Part shown: piece by piece, positions 24,793 to 38,251 of the stretch | How the letters are laid out: each line of letters starts with the position of its first letter | Position numbering within the stretch: the stretch's first letter is position 1 | DNA from: an uncultured Candidatus Entotheonella sp. | GTDB lineage: Bacteria; Tectomicrobia; Entotheonellia; Entotheonellales; Entotheonellaceae | Direction: 5' to 3' | Assembly (NCBI GenBank): GCA_951828535.1 | Contig: OX639990.1 | Location: forward strand, 1,909,300-1,973,299 | Length of the DNA stretch: 64,000 bases | Notes under the pieces: generated by a model | Seen by the model: the letters and a program-made list of their open reading frames with translations, nothing else | Databases searched by the model: none | What the model was told of the DNA's origin: nothing | Made by a program: the position numbers and the translations under genes

Positions 24793-25884
24793 ATGTCGTT
24801 GTTCAGCCGCTACGTCTGCCGCTACTTCGTGACCTACTTCACCGCCAGCCTGGGTCTGTGCACGGCCCTGTTTCTGGTGGTGGAAATCTTCGACCGCATC
24901 GACGAATTCATCGAGCGGCAGGTCCTGTGGTACGACGCGGCGCGCTACTTGGCGTTCAAGCTGCCCGGCATTCTCTACCAGATGGCGCCGGTCGGCTGTC
25001 TGCTCGCCTCGGTGCTCACCTTCAGCACCCTGAACAAGAACAACGAGATCGTGGCCATCCGCGCCGCCGGCCGCTCGCCCCTGAGCCTCGCGTGGCCGCT
25101 CGTTGTGCCGGGCGCCGTCGTGTGTCTGGCCATGCTGCTGGCGCAAGTCTATCTGGTGCCGCACACCAATCACACCGCCAACCTGATCTGGCGCACCCGC
25201 GTTCGCCACGCCAAGATGGACCTCGGCCAGGGCCTGTTTCAGCGTGGGCACATCTGGTATCGTAGCGCCCAGCGAATCTGGAGCATCAAGCGCGGCCTGC
25301 CGCTGGAGCAACGCCTGCTCAACGTTACGATCTTCGAGGTGGACGACAGCGGGCGCGTTCGGCAGCGTTACGATGCCGCCGAGGCGCGCTGGGACGCCGA
25401 CGGCTGGACGCTGCACGAGGGCCAGCGGCACACCTTCGACGAGGAGGGCCATTTCGCCGCCAGCCCGGAGGTGTTCAGCGTCCGGCGCGTCGACTTCACG
25501 GAACGCGCCGAGGACATCGGTGCGATGCGCAAGGAACCGGACGAGATGAGCCTGCAGGAGAGCCTTGCACACGCCCGGCGCCTGCAGCAGCAAGGGGTAC
25601 CCGACCGCCTGTATCGGGTGGCGTTCCACGGCAAGATCGCCTTCGCCGCGGTGGGCGTCCTCATGGCCTGCTTCGGCCTGCCCCTTTCCCTACTCTCCAA
25701 CCGCAGCGGCGGCATGATTCGCGCCGTCGCCCTGACCCTGGCCGCCGGTTTCAGCTATTGGATTCTGCACTCCCTGGCCGTCGCCCTCGGCGTCAACGGA
25801 CAGCTCCCGCCGCTGCTGGCAGCCTGGAGCGCCAACGGCTGTTTCGCGGTCGGCAGCGTGGTCATGGCGTCGCGGATAAGATGA
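24793..25884 (+). CDS. lptG: LPS export permease of the LptF/LptG family (LptG-like)
   Basis: 363 residues from the ATG at 24793; upstream in-frame starts overlap the methyltransferase gene. Membrane segments lie near residues 12-32, 55-78, 100-120 and three more after 275. Between them is a periplasmic beta-jellyroll (about 130-270), as in LptF/LptG (YjgP/YjgQ). These permeases work with LptB to extract LPS from the inner membrane. Its size and single copy fit LptG, but LptF cannot be excluded, and no partner permease or lptB is in the window. Confidence 0.85.
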   Translation: MSLFSRYVCRYFVTYFTASLGLCTALFLVVEIFDRIDEFIERQVLWYDAARYLAFKLPGILYQMAPVGCLLASVLTFSTLNKNNEIVAIRAAGRSPLSLAWPLVVPGAVVCLAMLLAQVYLVPHTNHTANLIWRTRVRHAKMDLGQGLFQRGHIWYRSAQRIWSIKRGLPLEQRLLNVTIFEVDDSGRVRQRYDAAEARWDADGWTLHEGQRHTFDEEGHFAASPEVFSVRRVDFTERAEDIGAMRKEPDEMSLQESLAHARRLQQQGVPDRLYRVAFHGKIAFAAVGVLMACFGLPLSLLSNRSGGMIRAVALTLAAGFSYWILHSLAVALGVNGQLPPLLAAWSANGCFAVGSVVMASRIR

Positions 25885-25920
25885 TGTGTGGTGAGCACTT
25901 GAATATAAAGGAAGCCGAAC

Positions 25921-26415
25921 ATGCGAATGCAGGACGGACCGACCGTTGAAGTAGAAATTTCGGTAGAGGCAACCCCAGCTCGGGTATGGGAGCTGGTGGG
26001 CGACCTCGCGCTCATGGGCGAGTGGAGCCCCGAGTACCAGGGCGGCAACTGGCTCGACGGCGCCGCCGGGCCCGCCGTCGGGTCGCGTTTCAAGGGTCGC
26101 AACAGGCGCGGCGACCGGGCGTGGGAAAGTGAGTCCACGGTCATCGAATCGGTGCCGGGCCAGGTGCTCGCCTGGGCGGTGAGCGATCCCGACAATGCCG
26201 CCGCGACGTGGCGATTCGATCTGCAGTCCGAGGGCAGCGGCACGCGAGTGCGGCAGCATGTGCGCCTGGGGCCGGGGCCTTCCGGCCTGACGGCGCGCAT
26301 TGCCGAGGTGCCCGACCGGGAAGAAGACATCGTCGCCGCCCGCTGCGCCGAGATCCGCCGCAACATGCAAGCCACCCTGGAAGGTCTGAAGGCCGCCGCC
26401 GAGCAAGGGGCCTGA
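25921..26415 (+). CDS. SRPBCC (START-like) family protein
   Basis: 164 residues. It has the polyketide-cyclase/dehydrase-type START pattern: VEVEISVEATPARVWELVGD at the N-terminus, then EWSPEY, and VIESVPGQVLAWAV and RQHVRLGPGP strands. This fold binds small hydrophobic ligands, but the ligand is unknown here. Its stop is 2 bp before the GTG of the LLM-class oxidoreductase gene, so the two are probably co-translated and may share a substrate. Confidence 0.82.
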   Translation: MRMQDGPTVEVEISVEATPARVWELVGDLALMGEWSPEYQGGNWLDGAAGPAVGSRFKGRNRRGDRAWESESTVIESVPGQVLAWAVSDPDNAAATWRFDLQSEGSGTRVRQHVRLGPGPSGLTARIAEVPDREEDIVAARCAEIRRNMQATLEGLKAAAEQGA

Positions 26416-26417
26416 CC

Positions 26418-27464
26418 GTGCGCGTGGCCATCCAGCTTGGCGACGCGGGCGGCTCATGGAACGACGCCGTCACCTACGTGCAGGAAGCCGAACGCCTCGG
26501 CGCCGCGCTGTGCTTCGTCGCCGAAGCCTGGGGCACCGACGGCGTCAGCCCACTGGCGTATCTGGCGGCGAAAACCGAACGCATCCTGCTGGCCAGCGGC
26601 ATCCTGCAAATCGGCATCCGCACCCCCGCCCTGGTCGCCCAGACTGCCCTTACCCTGAGCAGCCTGTGCAACAACCGCTTCATCCTCGGCCTCGGAGTCA
26701 GCGGTCCGCAGGTCATCGAGGGGCTGCACGGTGTGCCATTCGCCCATCCGCTGGGCCGCATGCGTGAGACCATCGACATCATCCGTCTGGCGTTCGCCGG
26801 CGAGCGCCTTGCCTACCAGGGCAGGCATTTCAGCCTGCCGCGCCCCGGTGGCGAGGGCAAGGCACTGCGCCTCAACCAGCCGGCAAATCCCGACATCCCC
26901 ATCTACCTGGCGACCCTGGCGCCGAAAATGCTCGAACTGACCGGGGAAGTCGCCGACGGCTGGATCGGCACCAGCTTCATCCCGCGCGGCGCCGCGGCCT
27001 ACACCGATCATCTGGCCACCGGAGCCGCCCGCGCCGGACGCAGCCTCGCCGATTTGGATCTGTCACAAGGCGGCGACGTGGCCTTCAGCGACGACGTCGA
27101 CGTCTTGGTCGCCGAGCGCAAACGCGGCCTGGCGTTCTCCCTCGGCGGCATGGGCTCGGCGAGCACCAATTTCTACAACGACGCTTACAGCCGACAGGGT
27201 TGGGCCGACGTGGCCGCGCGCGTACAGCAACTGTGGGTGGCCGGCAAACGCCAGGAAGCCGTCGCGTGCGTCCCTGACGAGATGGTGCTGGAAACGACGA
27301 TGATCGGCACCGAGACCATGGTGCGGGAGCGCATGCAGACTTGGCGCGATGCGGGCATTACCACGCTGCGCGTCTACCCGGCCGGCAACAGCCTTGCCGA
27401 ACGGCTGGACACGCTGGGCCGTGCGATTGACCTGGTTCGCGGAATCAACGATGAAGTGGACTGA
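26418..27464 (+). CDS. LLM-class (luciferase-like, F420-type) oxidoreductase
   Basis: 348 residues from a GTG at 26418 with AAGGGG upstream; a long in-frame extension back to 26208 overlaps the SRPBCC gene and is not real. It has the luciferase-like TIM-barrel pattern: AAKTERILLASGI, a GLGVSGPQVIEG phosphate-binding-like loop, and HPLGRMRETIDIIRLAF. Many such proteins use coenzyme F420 rather than FMN, and this one resembles the F420-dependent subgroup; the cofactor is inferred. A PPOX-class F420-type gene is convergent just downstream. Confidence 0.82.
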   Translation: MRVAIQLGDAGGSWNDAVTYVQEAERLGAALCFVAEAWGTDGVSPLAYLAAKTERILLASGILQIGIRTPALVAQTALTLSSLCNNRFILGLGVSGPQVIEGLHGVPFAHPLGRMRETIDIIRLAFAGERLAYQGRHFSLPRPGGEGKALRLNQPANPDIPIYLATLAPKMLELTGEVADGWIGTSFIPRGAAAYTDHLATGAARAGRSLADLDLSQGGDVAFSDDVDVLVAERKRGLAFSLGGMGSASTNFYNDAYSRQGWADVAARVQQLWVAGKRQEAVACVPDEMVLETTMIGTETMVRERMQTWRDAGITTLRVYPAGNSLAERLDTLGRAIDLVRGINDEVD

Positions 27465-27520
27465 TTGGGGACTGCGTCGAGAAGCAGTGCGATCTTAGTC
27501 TACTGGCACGTTTCCCAAAC

Positions 27521-28033
27521 TCAGCTCGGCGGCGGGCCGAAGGTCATGATGTATTCCGGCAGCACCTTGAACAGCACCCGCACTTCGCCGCGCGGATCGC
27601 GCAACGGATACGGGTCTTGATCGATGTAGCGCTTGGACAAGGCGTTCACGTTGGTCGTGGCCTCATGCCCTCGCTGGGCATCGGTTTCCTCGATCATATC
27701 GACAACGCGGCCGTTGATCGTCATCCAGTGGTATGGATTCTCCGGGTTCACCGCCATGATGCTGACCTGTGGGCGGGTGCGCATGTTGTCGTCCTTGACC
27801 CGGCCCTTCTTGGTATTCACCAGGATATGCGTGCCGTCGTGGGCCACCCAGATGGGGGTTAGTTGGGGCAGGCCGCTGGGCATCAGGGTCGCCAAGGTGC
27901 AGGTGACCGGCCCTTCCAGCAGGGTGCGGTATTTGTCTTCGAGGTCTGCCAGTTTGGGCAAGGCGCCCCGCGCCCCCGTGTCGAACGCGTTCTCGTTTCC
28001 TGGCATAATTACGTCTGCGGTTCGAATCGCCAT
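27521..28033 (-). CDS. PPOX-class (F420-type) flavin-fold oxidoreductase
   Basis: 170 residues from the ATG at 28033, with GGAG ten bases upstream; a TTG at 28042 sits too close to the GGAG. It has the split-barrel pyridoxamine-phosphate-oxidase fold: TCTLATLMPSGLPQLTPIWV, NTKKGRVKDDNMRTRPQVSI and NPYHWMTINGRVV. These blocks are typical of the PPOX class F420-dependent group, though FMN-binding relatives exist. It is convergent with the LLM-class gene (57-bp gap) and divergent from rnhA. Confidence 0.83.
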   Translation of the reverse strand: MAIRTADVIMPGNENAFDTGARGALPKLADLEDKYRTLLEGPVTCTLATLMPSGLPQLTPIWVAHDGTHILVNTKKGRVKDDNMRTRPQVSIMAVNPENPYHWMTINGRVVDMIEETDAQRGHEATTNVNALSKRYIDQDPYPLRDPRGEVRVLFKVLPEYIMTFGPPPS

Positions 28034-28195
28034 TCGCGTCAACTCCTCTGATGGTCTTCTGTCCGGTGCTGAGGGTTCGGAAAACGCCTCAAGATATACA
28101 GGTTCTGCCGTTTTTCAAGCCCTTTGTCGTCGTCAGCCAAGCCGCTCCAAACGCCACAAACCCAGCCGGCTCGCAAGAGCCAAGGTGACAAAACG

Positions 28196-28852
28196 ATGCC
28201 TGACATCCTCGTGTATACCGACGGCGCTTGCCTGGGCAACCCAGGCCCCGGCGGTTGGGGCGTGCGCATTCTCTACCCCGACGGCACCGTGCGCGAACTG
28301 GGCGGCCGCGAGTCGTCCACCACCAACAACCGCATGGAATTGCAGGGGGCGCTGGCGGCGCTGCAGGCCATCGAACCGGGCGCGGCAGCCATCGTGTACT
28401 CGGACAGCCAGTACGTCATCAACGGCCTGACAAAATGGCTGTCCGGCTGGAAACGCAAGGGCTGGGTGACCGCCAGCCGCGCGCCGGTCAAAAACCGCGA
28501 TTTGTGGATGCAGTTGGACGTCGAAGATCCCGGGCGGGTTAAGTGGCGGCACGTGCGCGGCCACAGCGGCAATCCCGGCAACGACCGCGCCGACGAAATC
28601 GCCAGTGGTTTCGCCGCCGGCAAGCCGCCGATTCTTGCCGACGGCTGGGTCGAATCTAATGCTGCCCCTGCGGCTGCCGACCGCCGCCGTGTTCAATACG
28701 TGAGCCTGGTAGACGGCGCCCTCATCCTCGACACCGACCCCGAGGCGCACCACCGGCGCCGGCAAGACAACCCGCAAGCCCAGGCCCGCGTCCGTACCCT
28801 GCGCGAACTCGCCGAATTCTGCGCCCGGCACGGCTTGGAACTTCCGCCATAA
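28196..28852 (+). CDS. rnhA: ribonuclease HI with C-terminal extension
   Basis: 218 residues from the ATG at 28196, preceded by AAGGTGA. The RNase H core covers about residues 1-145, with catalytic acids in YTDGACLGNPGPGGWG, RMELQGALAAL, YSDSQYVING and GNDRADEIA, and the helical handle WLSGWKRKGWVTA. It degrades the RNA strand of RNA-DNA hybrids. E. coli RNase HI is 155 residues; this one carries about 65 more at the C-terminus (RRVQYVSLVDGALILDTDP onward) that I do not recognise. It is divergent from the PPOX gene. Confidence 0.94.
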   Translation: MPDILVYTDGACLGNPGPGGWGVRILYPDGTVRELGGRESSTTNNRMELQGALAALQAIEPGAAAIVYSDSQYVINGLTKWLSGWKRKGWVTASRAPVKNRDLWMQLDVEDPGRVKWRHVRGHSGNPGNDRADEIASGFAAGKPPILADGWVESNAAPAAADRRRVQYVSLVDGALILDTDPEAHHRRRQDNPQAQARVRTLRELAEFCARHGLELPP

Positions 28853-28961
28853 CTTTTGATGGCGACGCGCGTTTCCGACATCCACGAGGCATCGCATGAT
28901 CAGCAAACAGCCTGCCCACACGGTTACCTTTTGCAACACTTATTTCTTGTTTTACGATTAA

Positions 28962-29208
28962 ACGTCTTTTTACATTTGGAAGGAAGCCAGAGCGGGCCGC
29001 ACAGCCACTCCGGAAGTGGCCGCAGAAGCGTGGGTCACGGACCGCCAGGGCCAGGAAAGCGGCACCGAGAAGATGAAGCGACTCACCGTCGTGCCCCTCA
29101 GCTTTACACCGCCAGATCAAGGTGCAATGCGCCCTTGATGGCGTGAAGATGGCCGACGTCGTCCGCGAGTTCCTCGAAGCCCACTTCAGCGCTGAATCCC
29201 GGCACTGA
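28962..29208 (+). pseudogene. frameshifted ribbon-helix-helix (plasmid-partition/CopG-like) protein
   Basis: Two frames join near 29100. The first reads PEVAAEAWVTDRQGQES then TEKMKRLTVVPLS (ATG at 29073); the second reads ALHRQIKVQCALDGVKMADV then VREFLEAHFSAESRH and stops at 29208. Together they form a ribbon-helix-helix protein of the partition/CopG type: KRLTVxxPxxLHRxIKxxCAxxGxKMADVxREFLE. Removing one T from the TTT at 29103-29105 restores a single frame. No start codon precedes 29073 in the open stretch that begins at 28962, so the 5' end may also be lost. Confidence 0.6.
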
Positions 29209-29264
29209 GGAAGAAAGTCGTTATGGGCAATGACGGCTAACGGATGCCTGAACGGAGACCAATC

Positions 29265-29465
29265 ATGGAAATGCCAAACGTGAAGCAAGAAGCCCGACAT
29301 CTAGTCGACAGCCTGCCTGATAACGCTACCTGGGACGACCTGATGTACACCATCTATGTCAGGCAGGCTGTCGAGGCCGGACTTGAGGACAGCGATGCCG
29401 GCCGTGTGCTGGACGTTGGCGAAGTTCGAGCCAAGTTTGGACTCCCAGTCGGAAACGGACATTGA
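29265..29465 (+). CDS. RelB/ParD-like small antitoxin, orphan
   Basis: 66 residues from the ATG at 29265, with GGAG seven bases upstream. EARHLVDSLPDNATWDDLMY followed by YVRQAVEAGLEDSDAGRV and a short EVRAKFGL tail follows the pattern of small antitoxins that precede RelE/ParE toxins. No toxin follows: directly downstream, and overlapping in another frame, lies a nuclease fragment. The last residues (PVGNGH) may therefore be recombination-derived. Function is inferred from pattern only. Confidence 0.6.
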   Translation: MEMPNVKQEARHLVDSLPDNATWDDLMYTIYVRQAVEAGLEDSDAGRVLDVGEVRAKFGLPVGNGH

Positions 29466-29780
29466 GCACATCGTGGCGACGAGCGAGGCGCACGACTCTG
29501 GCCTGTATGCCCGCGACCGGGCGACGCGGTCGCGGTTCGCCTCCGACTTGCGCAACCTAACGCTGGCGTCCCCGCGCGTAAACCGCCACCAGAAGCGCGC
29601 CAAGGACGCCGCCGAATGGCTCCCGGAGCTCAACCGCTGCTGGTTCCCGGGCCTGTCCTCGATGTGCGACGCGCCTGTGGCCTGACCATCGACCGGCGCG
29701 AGGCGGCAGCTCTGGAGCGCATCCTGTCGCGCTGCAACACCACCGAGCTGGAGCCGCCGGTGTGCCAGGCGCAATGGTAG
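29440..29780 (+). pseudogene. HNH-type nuclease C-terminal fragment, frameshifted
   Basis: The first frame reads ETDIEHIVATSEAHDSGL, then RSRFASDLRNLTLASPRVNR and HQKRAKDAAEWLPELNRCWF. This is the HNH/DUF1524-like pattern (DxEHIV...AHDSG...NLTLA...VNRHQK...AAEWLP). Near 29653 the match moves to another frame, VLDVRRACGLTIDRREAAAL then ERILSRC, ending at TAG 29778-29780. A one-base loss around CCGGGCCTGTCC explains the shift. The N-terminal part is missing and the fragment overlaps the antitoxin's 3' end, so this looks like a recombination scar. Confidence 0.55.
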
Positions 29781-29838
29781 CGGACGCAGGCGAAGCGCCT
29801 CTAGGAGCTCGGCTGGCAGGGCCGGCGCGACAGTTCCT

Positions 29839-29934
29839 CTGGGCCACGACGTGGCCCCACTCGGCGGCGCTGCGAAACCACTTCACGGCTTCGGCATGGT
29901 TTTGCGGCACGCCCTGGGCGTTGGCTGACGCACT
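29839..29934 (-). pseudogene. Sel1-repeat fragment
   Basis: On the minus strand, ANAQGVPQNHAEAVKWFRSA then AEWGHVVAQ matches one Sel1-like repeat (about 32 of the usual 36 residues). It has no start, no neighbouring repeat units and an unrelated continuation, so it is a relic. The rest of 29781-30005 shows nothing I recognise. Confidence 0.5.
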
Positions 29935-30005
29935 CGCGCACCGGCCGGGATCTGTTCATGCCGGAAGAGGAACCGGGGTGGGATATTTCGCGGCGGGGGT
30001 GGATC

Positions 30006-30605
30006 ATGGAATCTATGGCATTGCCGACGTCGAGGGGCTCGGTTCTGGATTATCTGGCCCCGTTGTACGGCTTGGAACGCGAAAGAGACGAAGCCGACGG
30101 CACTCTGCGATACCGACTCTTTGAGGTGGCCACGCGGCGCCAAGAGGAATTGACGCGGACCGCAGCCTATAAGGTCCTCCGTCTGGCGGGCGCGCCCGTG
30201 GGGAGTCCGGGCCTGTGGGGCACCCTGATACTCGGTCCGGATTGCCCCGGCCCGCTCGCCGCGTCGCTTCGCTCGACGCCGGAGGCGGTAGCGGGGCAGT
30301 ACACCGTGATGCAGGTACTCTACGGGACGAGCGTAGTCCTGTACCGGGATGATGCCGACGACGGGATGACAGTGCCGCTGCAATCCCTGCGCTATGGATC
30401 GCTGGACTTTCTCGCCGCCTGGGTTCCGACGACGACCTTTGCACCGACGCGCTTGAGCCGCGCGATAAGTCCCTACGCTATCGCGCGGGATCCGGCGCGA
30501 GCTGCGGACGCCCCGCTTTGTGTCTTTTGCGACGAGCCGGGTCGGGTCCGGGCTGAAGGCTTTGCGCCGGAGTGCGACGCCTGCGCATCGGCGTGGGAGG
30601 ATTAG
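30006..30605 (+). CDS. hypothetical protein with C-terminal CxxC pairs
   Basis: 199 residues from the ATG at 30006, preceded by GGGGGTGG; an in-frame ATG at 29958 would add 16 residues but has no ribosome site. I do not recognise the family. The N-terminus (RGSVLDYLAPLYGLERERD) is helical and soluble. A central Gly/Pro-rich part contains LWGTLILGPDCPGP, and the C-terminus has CVFCDEP...CDACASAW, two CxxC pairs that could bind zinc. No signal peptide or membrane helix is seen. It lies upstream of the small-gene/NERD pair in the accessory zone. Confidence 0.6.
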   Translation: MESMALPTSRGSVLDYLAPLYGLERERDEADGTLRYRLFEVATRRQEELTRTAAYKVLRLAGAPVGSPGLWGTLILGPDCPGPLAASLRSTPEAVAGQYTVMQVLYGTSVVLYRDDADDGMTVPLQSLRYGSLDFLAAWVPTTTFAPTRLSRAISPYAIARDPARAADAPLCVFCDEPGRVRAEGFAPECDACASAWED

Positions 30606-30689
30606 GCGGCAGCTTTTCAGGGAGGGTACGGATACGCCGACTGATTGTGGTTCTGGCGCTCGCAGGCCTGCTGTTATCCTGAGTCCGAA

Positions 30690-30779
30690 GTGCCTCAATC
30701 TCACAACGAAAACTTGAGCGGCCTGGGCTGGCTGGCGCAGATACTCAGCAACACGCTTGCCGAAGTGGAGAAACGCTAG
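30690..30779 (+). CDS. possible 29-residue peptide
   Basis: A GTG-initiated frame (PQSHNENLSGLGWLAQILSN then TLAEVEKR) ends 2 bp before the next gene. No clear ribosome site precedes it. Just upstream, 30633-30683 encodes a short hydrophobic string (IVVLALAGLLLS) without a good start. Either may be real or noise. Confidence 0.2.
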   Translation: MPQSHNENLSGLGWLAQILSNTLAEVEKR

Positions 30780-30781
30780 AC

Positions 30782-31012
30782 ATGGGCGAAGACAAAGCCA
30801 CCCGCTGGCGGCGGCTGACCCAGGATCAGCGCGACCGCCTCATGGCTGCGGTCGCGGCGGTCCATACCGGCTTGGACGAGTTCGCCGGCGAGGTCCTGGC
30901 CGAAGCCCTGCGCCCGAAACACAGCGATTTTCTCCATCCACAGGACCGCCAGGCGCTACAGCGTGAACAACGCCGGCGAACAGGCGAAAAACTCACCAGG
31001 AGGACAAGATGA
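30782..31012 (+). CDS. hypothetical small basic protein
   Basis: 76 residues, helical and charged: an N-terminal WRRLTQDQRDRLMAAVAAVH, then LDEFAGEVLAEAL, and a very basic tail (REQRRRTGEKLTRRTR). GGAG lies 11 bases upstream. Its TGA stop overlaps the ATG of the NERD gene (ATGA at 31009-31012), so the two are translationally coupled and probably work together. The basic tail could bind nucleic acid; I do not recognise a family. Confidence 0.6.
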   Translation: MGEDKATRWRRLTQDQRDRLMAAVAAVHTGLDEFAGEVLAEALRPKHSDFLHPQDRQALQREQRRRTGEKLTRRTR

Positions 31013-31761
31013 AGCTTCCGGGGGGATTGCTTTGGTGGGTGTTCAGGGCACCGATCAAGGCAATGGTCGAAGCCCCGATCAAGGGAATGATGGGTGAGTT
31101 TACGGTGAAGATGGGAGCGGCCTTGGCGCTGCCGTCATCGGTATACCGGCGTTATCACAACGTGACGCTGCCAACGGTTGACGGAACGACGCAGATTGAC
31201 CACGTGTTCGGGGTGTTCGTGGTGGAAACCAAGAACATGGGGGGATGGATTTTCGGGAGCGAGCGGAACCGGGAGTGGACGCAGGTGTTTCCGACTGGGC
31301 AGAAGTACAAGTTCCAGAACCCCCTTCGGCAGAACTACAGGCACGTCAGAGCGCTGGAGGATTCGTTGGCGGGAATCGGGTTGCCGAGAGGAACGGTCAA
31401 GTCGGTCGTGATTTTCGTCGGCGACGCGGCCCTCAAGACGAAGATGCCAGAAAACGTGACGGCAGGTTTCAGTAAGGCCGGCCGGTACATACGTTCGTTC
31501 AGGACTCGGGTGCTATCGGAGAGGCAAGTTGCGGAAATCTGTACAGCGATCGAGACCAGGCGGATGAAACCGTCGTGGGGGACAAATCGACAACATGTGC
31601 GGAACTTGAGGCAGCGTAAGGATGGATCGGTACCACGACAATGTCCCCGGTGCGGCCCAACGATGGTATTGCGGACGGCGAAACGGGGTCCTGGAGCAGG
31701 GGAACAGTTCTGGGGCTGCAAGGGCTTTCCGGCCTGCCGGACGGTGCAAAAGGTGAAGTGA
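31009..31761 (+). CDS. NERD nuclease-like domain protein with topoisomerase-type zinc finger
   Basis: 250 residues. Residues about 25-150 form a NERD domain with the nuclease-type residues D64 (TQIDHVFG) and E73-x-K75 (VVETKN). The C-terminus holds a four-cysteine finger like those of topoisomerase I (C212, C215, C237, C243). NERD domains belong to the restriction-endonuclease-like superfamily and are often fused to helicases or kinases; here there is only the finger. The N-terminal stretch (LPGGLLWWVFRAPIKAMV) is hydrophobic and may be a membrane anchor. It is coupled to the upstream small basic gene and followed by uvrA. A DNA-processing or defence role is inference. Confidence 0.85.
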   Translation: MKLPGGLLWWVFRAPIKAMVEAPIKGMMGEFTVKMGAALALPSSVYRRYHNVTLPTVDGTTQIDHVFGVFVVETKNMGGWIFGSERNREWTQVFPTGQKYKFQNPLRQNYRHVRALEDSLAGIGLPRGTVKSVVIFVGDAALKTKMPENVTAGFSKAGRYIRSFRTRVLSERQVAEICTAIETRRMKPSWGTNRQHVRNLRQRKDGSVPRQCPRCGPTMVLRTAKRGPGAGEQFWGCKGFPACRTVQKVK

Positions 31762-31829
31762 TAAACTACATGCTGTTTTCATAACACCTAGTCCCTCCCG
31801 GCACCTGCAGCAGACCCCAAAGGCCACCC

Positions 31830-37442
<5,613 letters not shown>

Positions 37443-37527
37443 GATTCGACAAAGGGGGCCACCGCCGAGTCACCCGCCTTCAGCGACGCCGAGCCGATAA
37501 CATGGCTTCCAAAGAGATGGGCGCACT

Positions 37528-37650
37528 ATGATTCAGTCGTTCGCAGACCGGGATACGGCGGAACTGTTCCATTCGGGAAACAGACGCCGATCGCGGCGAT
37601 ATCTCGCGGTGCGCTGAGAAAGCTCATTTGTGAAACTCAATGATTACCAT
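37528..37650 (+). pseudogene. higB: higB toxin relic
   Basis: IQSFADRDTAELFHSGNRR after an ATG at 37528 matches the start of HigB/RelE-type toxins. The frame then breaks: a neighbouring frame gives ISRGALRKL, and a last scrap VKLNDYH (37630-37650) matches the usual HigB C-terminus just before higA. The middle of about 60 residues is gone. The rest of the 37443-37661 gap shows nothing else. Confidence 0.6.
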
Positions 37651-37661
37651 AGGAGGCAAGA

Positions 37662-37961
37662 ATGGATAATCCGATCACACCCGGCGAAATTCTTCTCGAG
37701 GCGTACCTCAAGCCGATGGGCATTTCACAGAACGCCATGGCCCGCGGCATCGGTGTTGCCCCGCGAGCAATCAGCGAGATTATTCACGTCAGGTGGTCGA
37801 TTACGCCCGCCATGTCCATCCGCTTCGGCGCCTTCTTCGGACAGTCGGACCAATTCCGGCACGGCATCCAGGCCGAGTGCGATTTCCGGCAACTGGCCGG
37901 CGAAAGACAACGGCTCATTCAAGACATTCGGCCGGCTTCAACCCTTGTATCGGTGAGGTAA
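37662..37961 (+). CDS. higA: HigA-family antitoxin (HTH)
   Basis: 99 residues, with AGGAGG five bases upstream. [20 protein letters not shown], then [18 protein letters not shown] and [14 protein letters not shown] is the HigA helix-turn-helix pattern. HigA neutralises HigB and represses the operon. Only a broken higB precedes it, so this is an orphan antitoxin that may still act as a regulator or protect against a related toxin. Confidence 0.88.
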   Translation: MDNPITPGEILLEAYLKPMGISQNAMARGIGVAPRAISEIIHVRWSITPAMSIRFGAFFGQSDQFRHGIQAECDFRQLAGERQRLIQDIRPASTLVSVR

Positions 37962-38011
37962 TAACCGCGCATGGGCGCATGTTGCAACGAGGCGGAAAGG
38001 ATGTGAAAACG

Positions 38012-38245
38012 ATGGAAGTTCGCGTTGAATCGTGGGGCGATAGCGTGGCACTGCGGATTCCGAGCGCTCTCGCGGCCAAGGTCGGGCTCAAATTGGGATC
38101 AGCCGTGGACGTGATGTCGAGAGGCGCAGAACTGGTGGTTTCCGTCGTAAACCGGCTCCGCAGTCGCCTGGAAACACTTGTGGGAAGGATTACCGAGAGC
38201 AACAGGCACGGCGAAGTGGACTTTGGTCCGCTGGTGGGGTCGTGA
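38012..38245 (+). CDS. mazE: MazE/AbrB-family antitoxin
   Basis: 77 residues from the ATG at 38012 with GGAAAGGA upstream; a GTG at 38003 is too close to that site. VRVESWGDSVALRIPSALAA followed by VGLKLGSAVDVMSRGAELVV is the swapped-hairpin AbrB DNA-binding pattern of MazE. The C-terminal tail (RLETLVGRITESNRHGEVDF) would contact MazF. A MazF gene follows 6 bp later but is truncated, leaving this antitoxin without a full toxin. Confidence 0.85.
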   Translation: MEVRVESWGDSVALRIPSALAAKVGLKLGSAVDVMSRGAELVVSVVNRLRSRLETLVGRITESNRHGEVDFGPLVGS

Positions 38246-38251
38246 AATAGG

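Noticed and set aside
26208-26417. In-frame upstream extension of the LLM-class gene
   Set aside because: It lies wholly inside the SRPBCC gene and is Arg/Pro/His-rich; the GTG at 26418 begins the family match.
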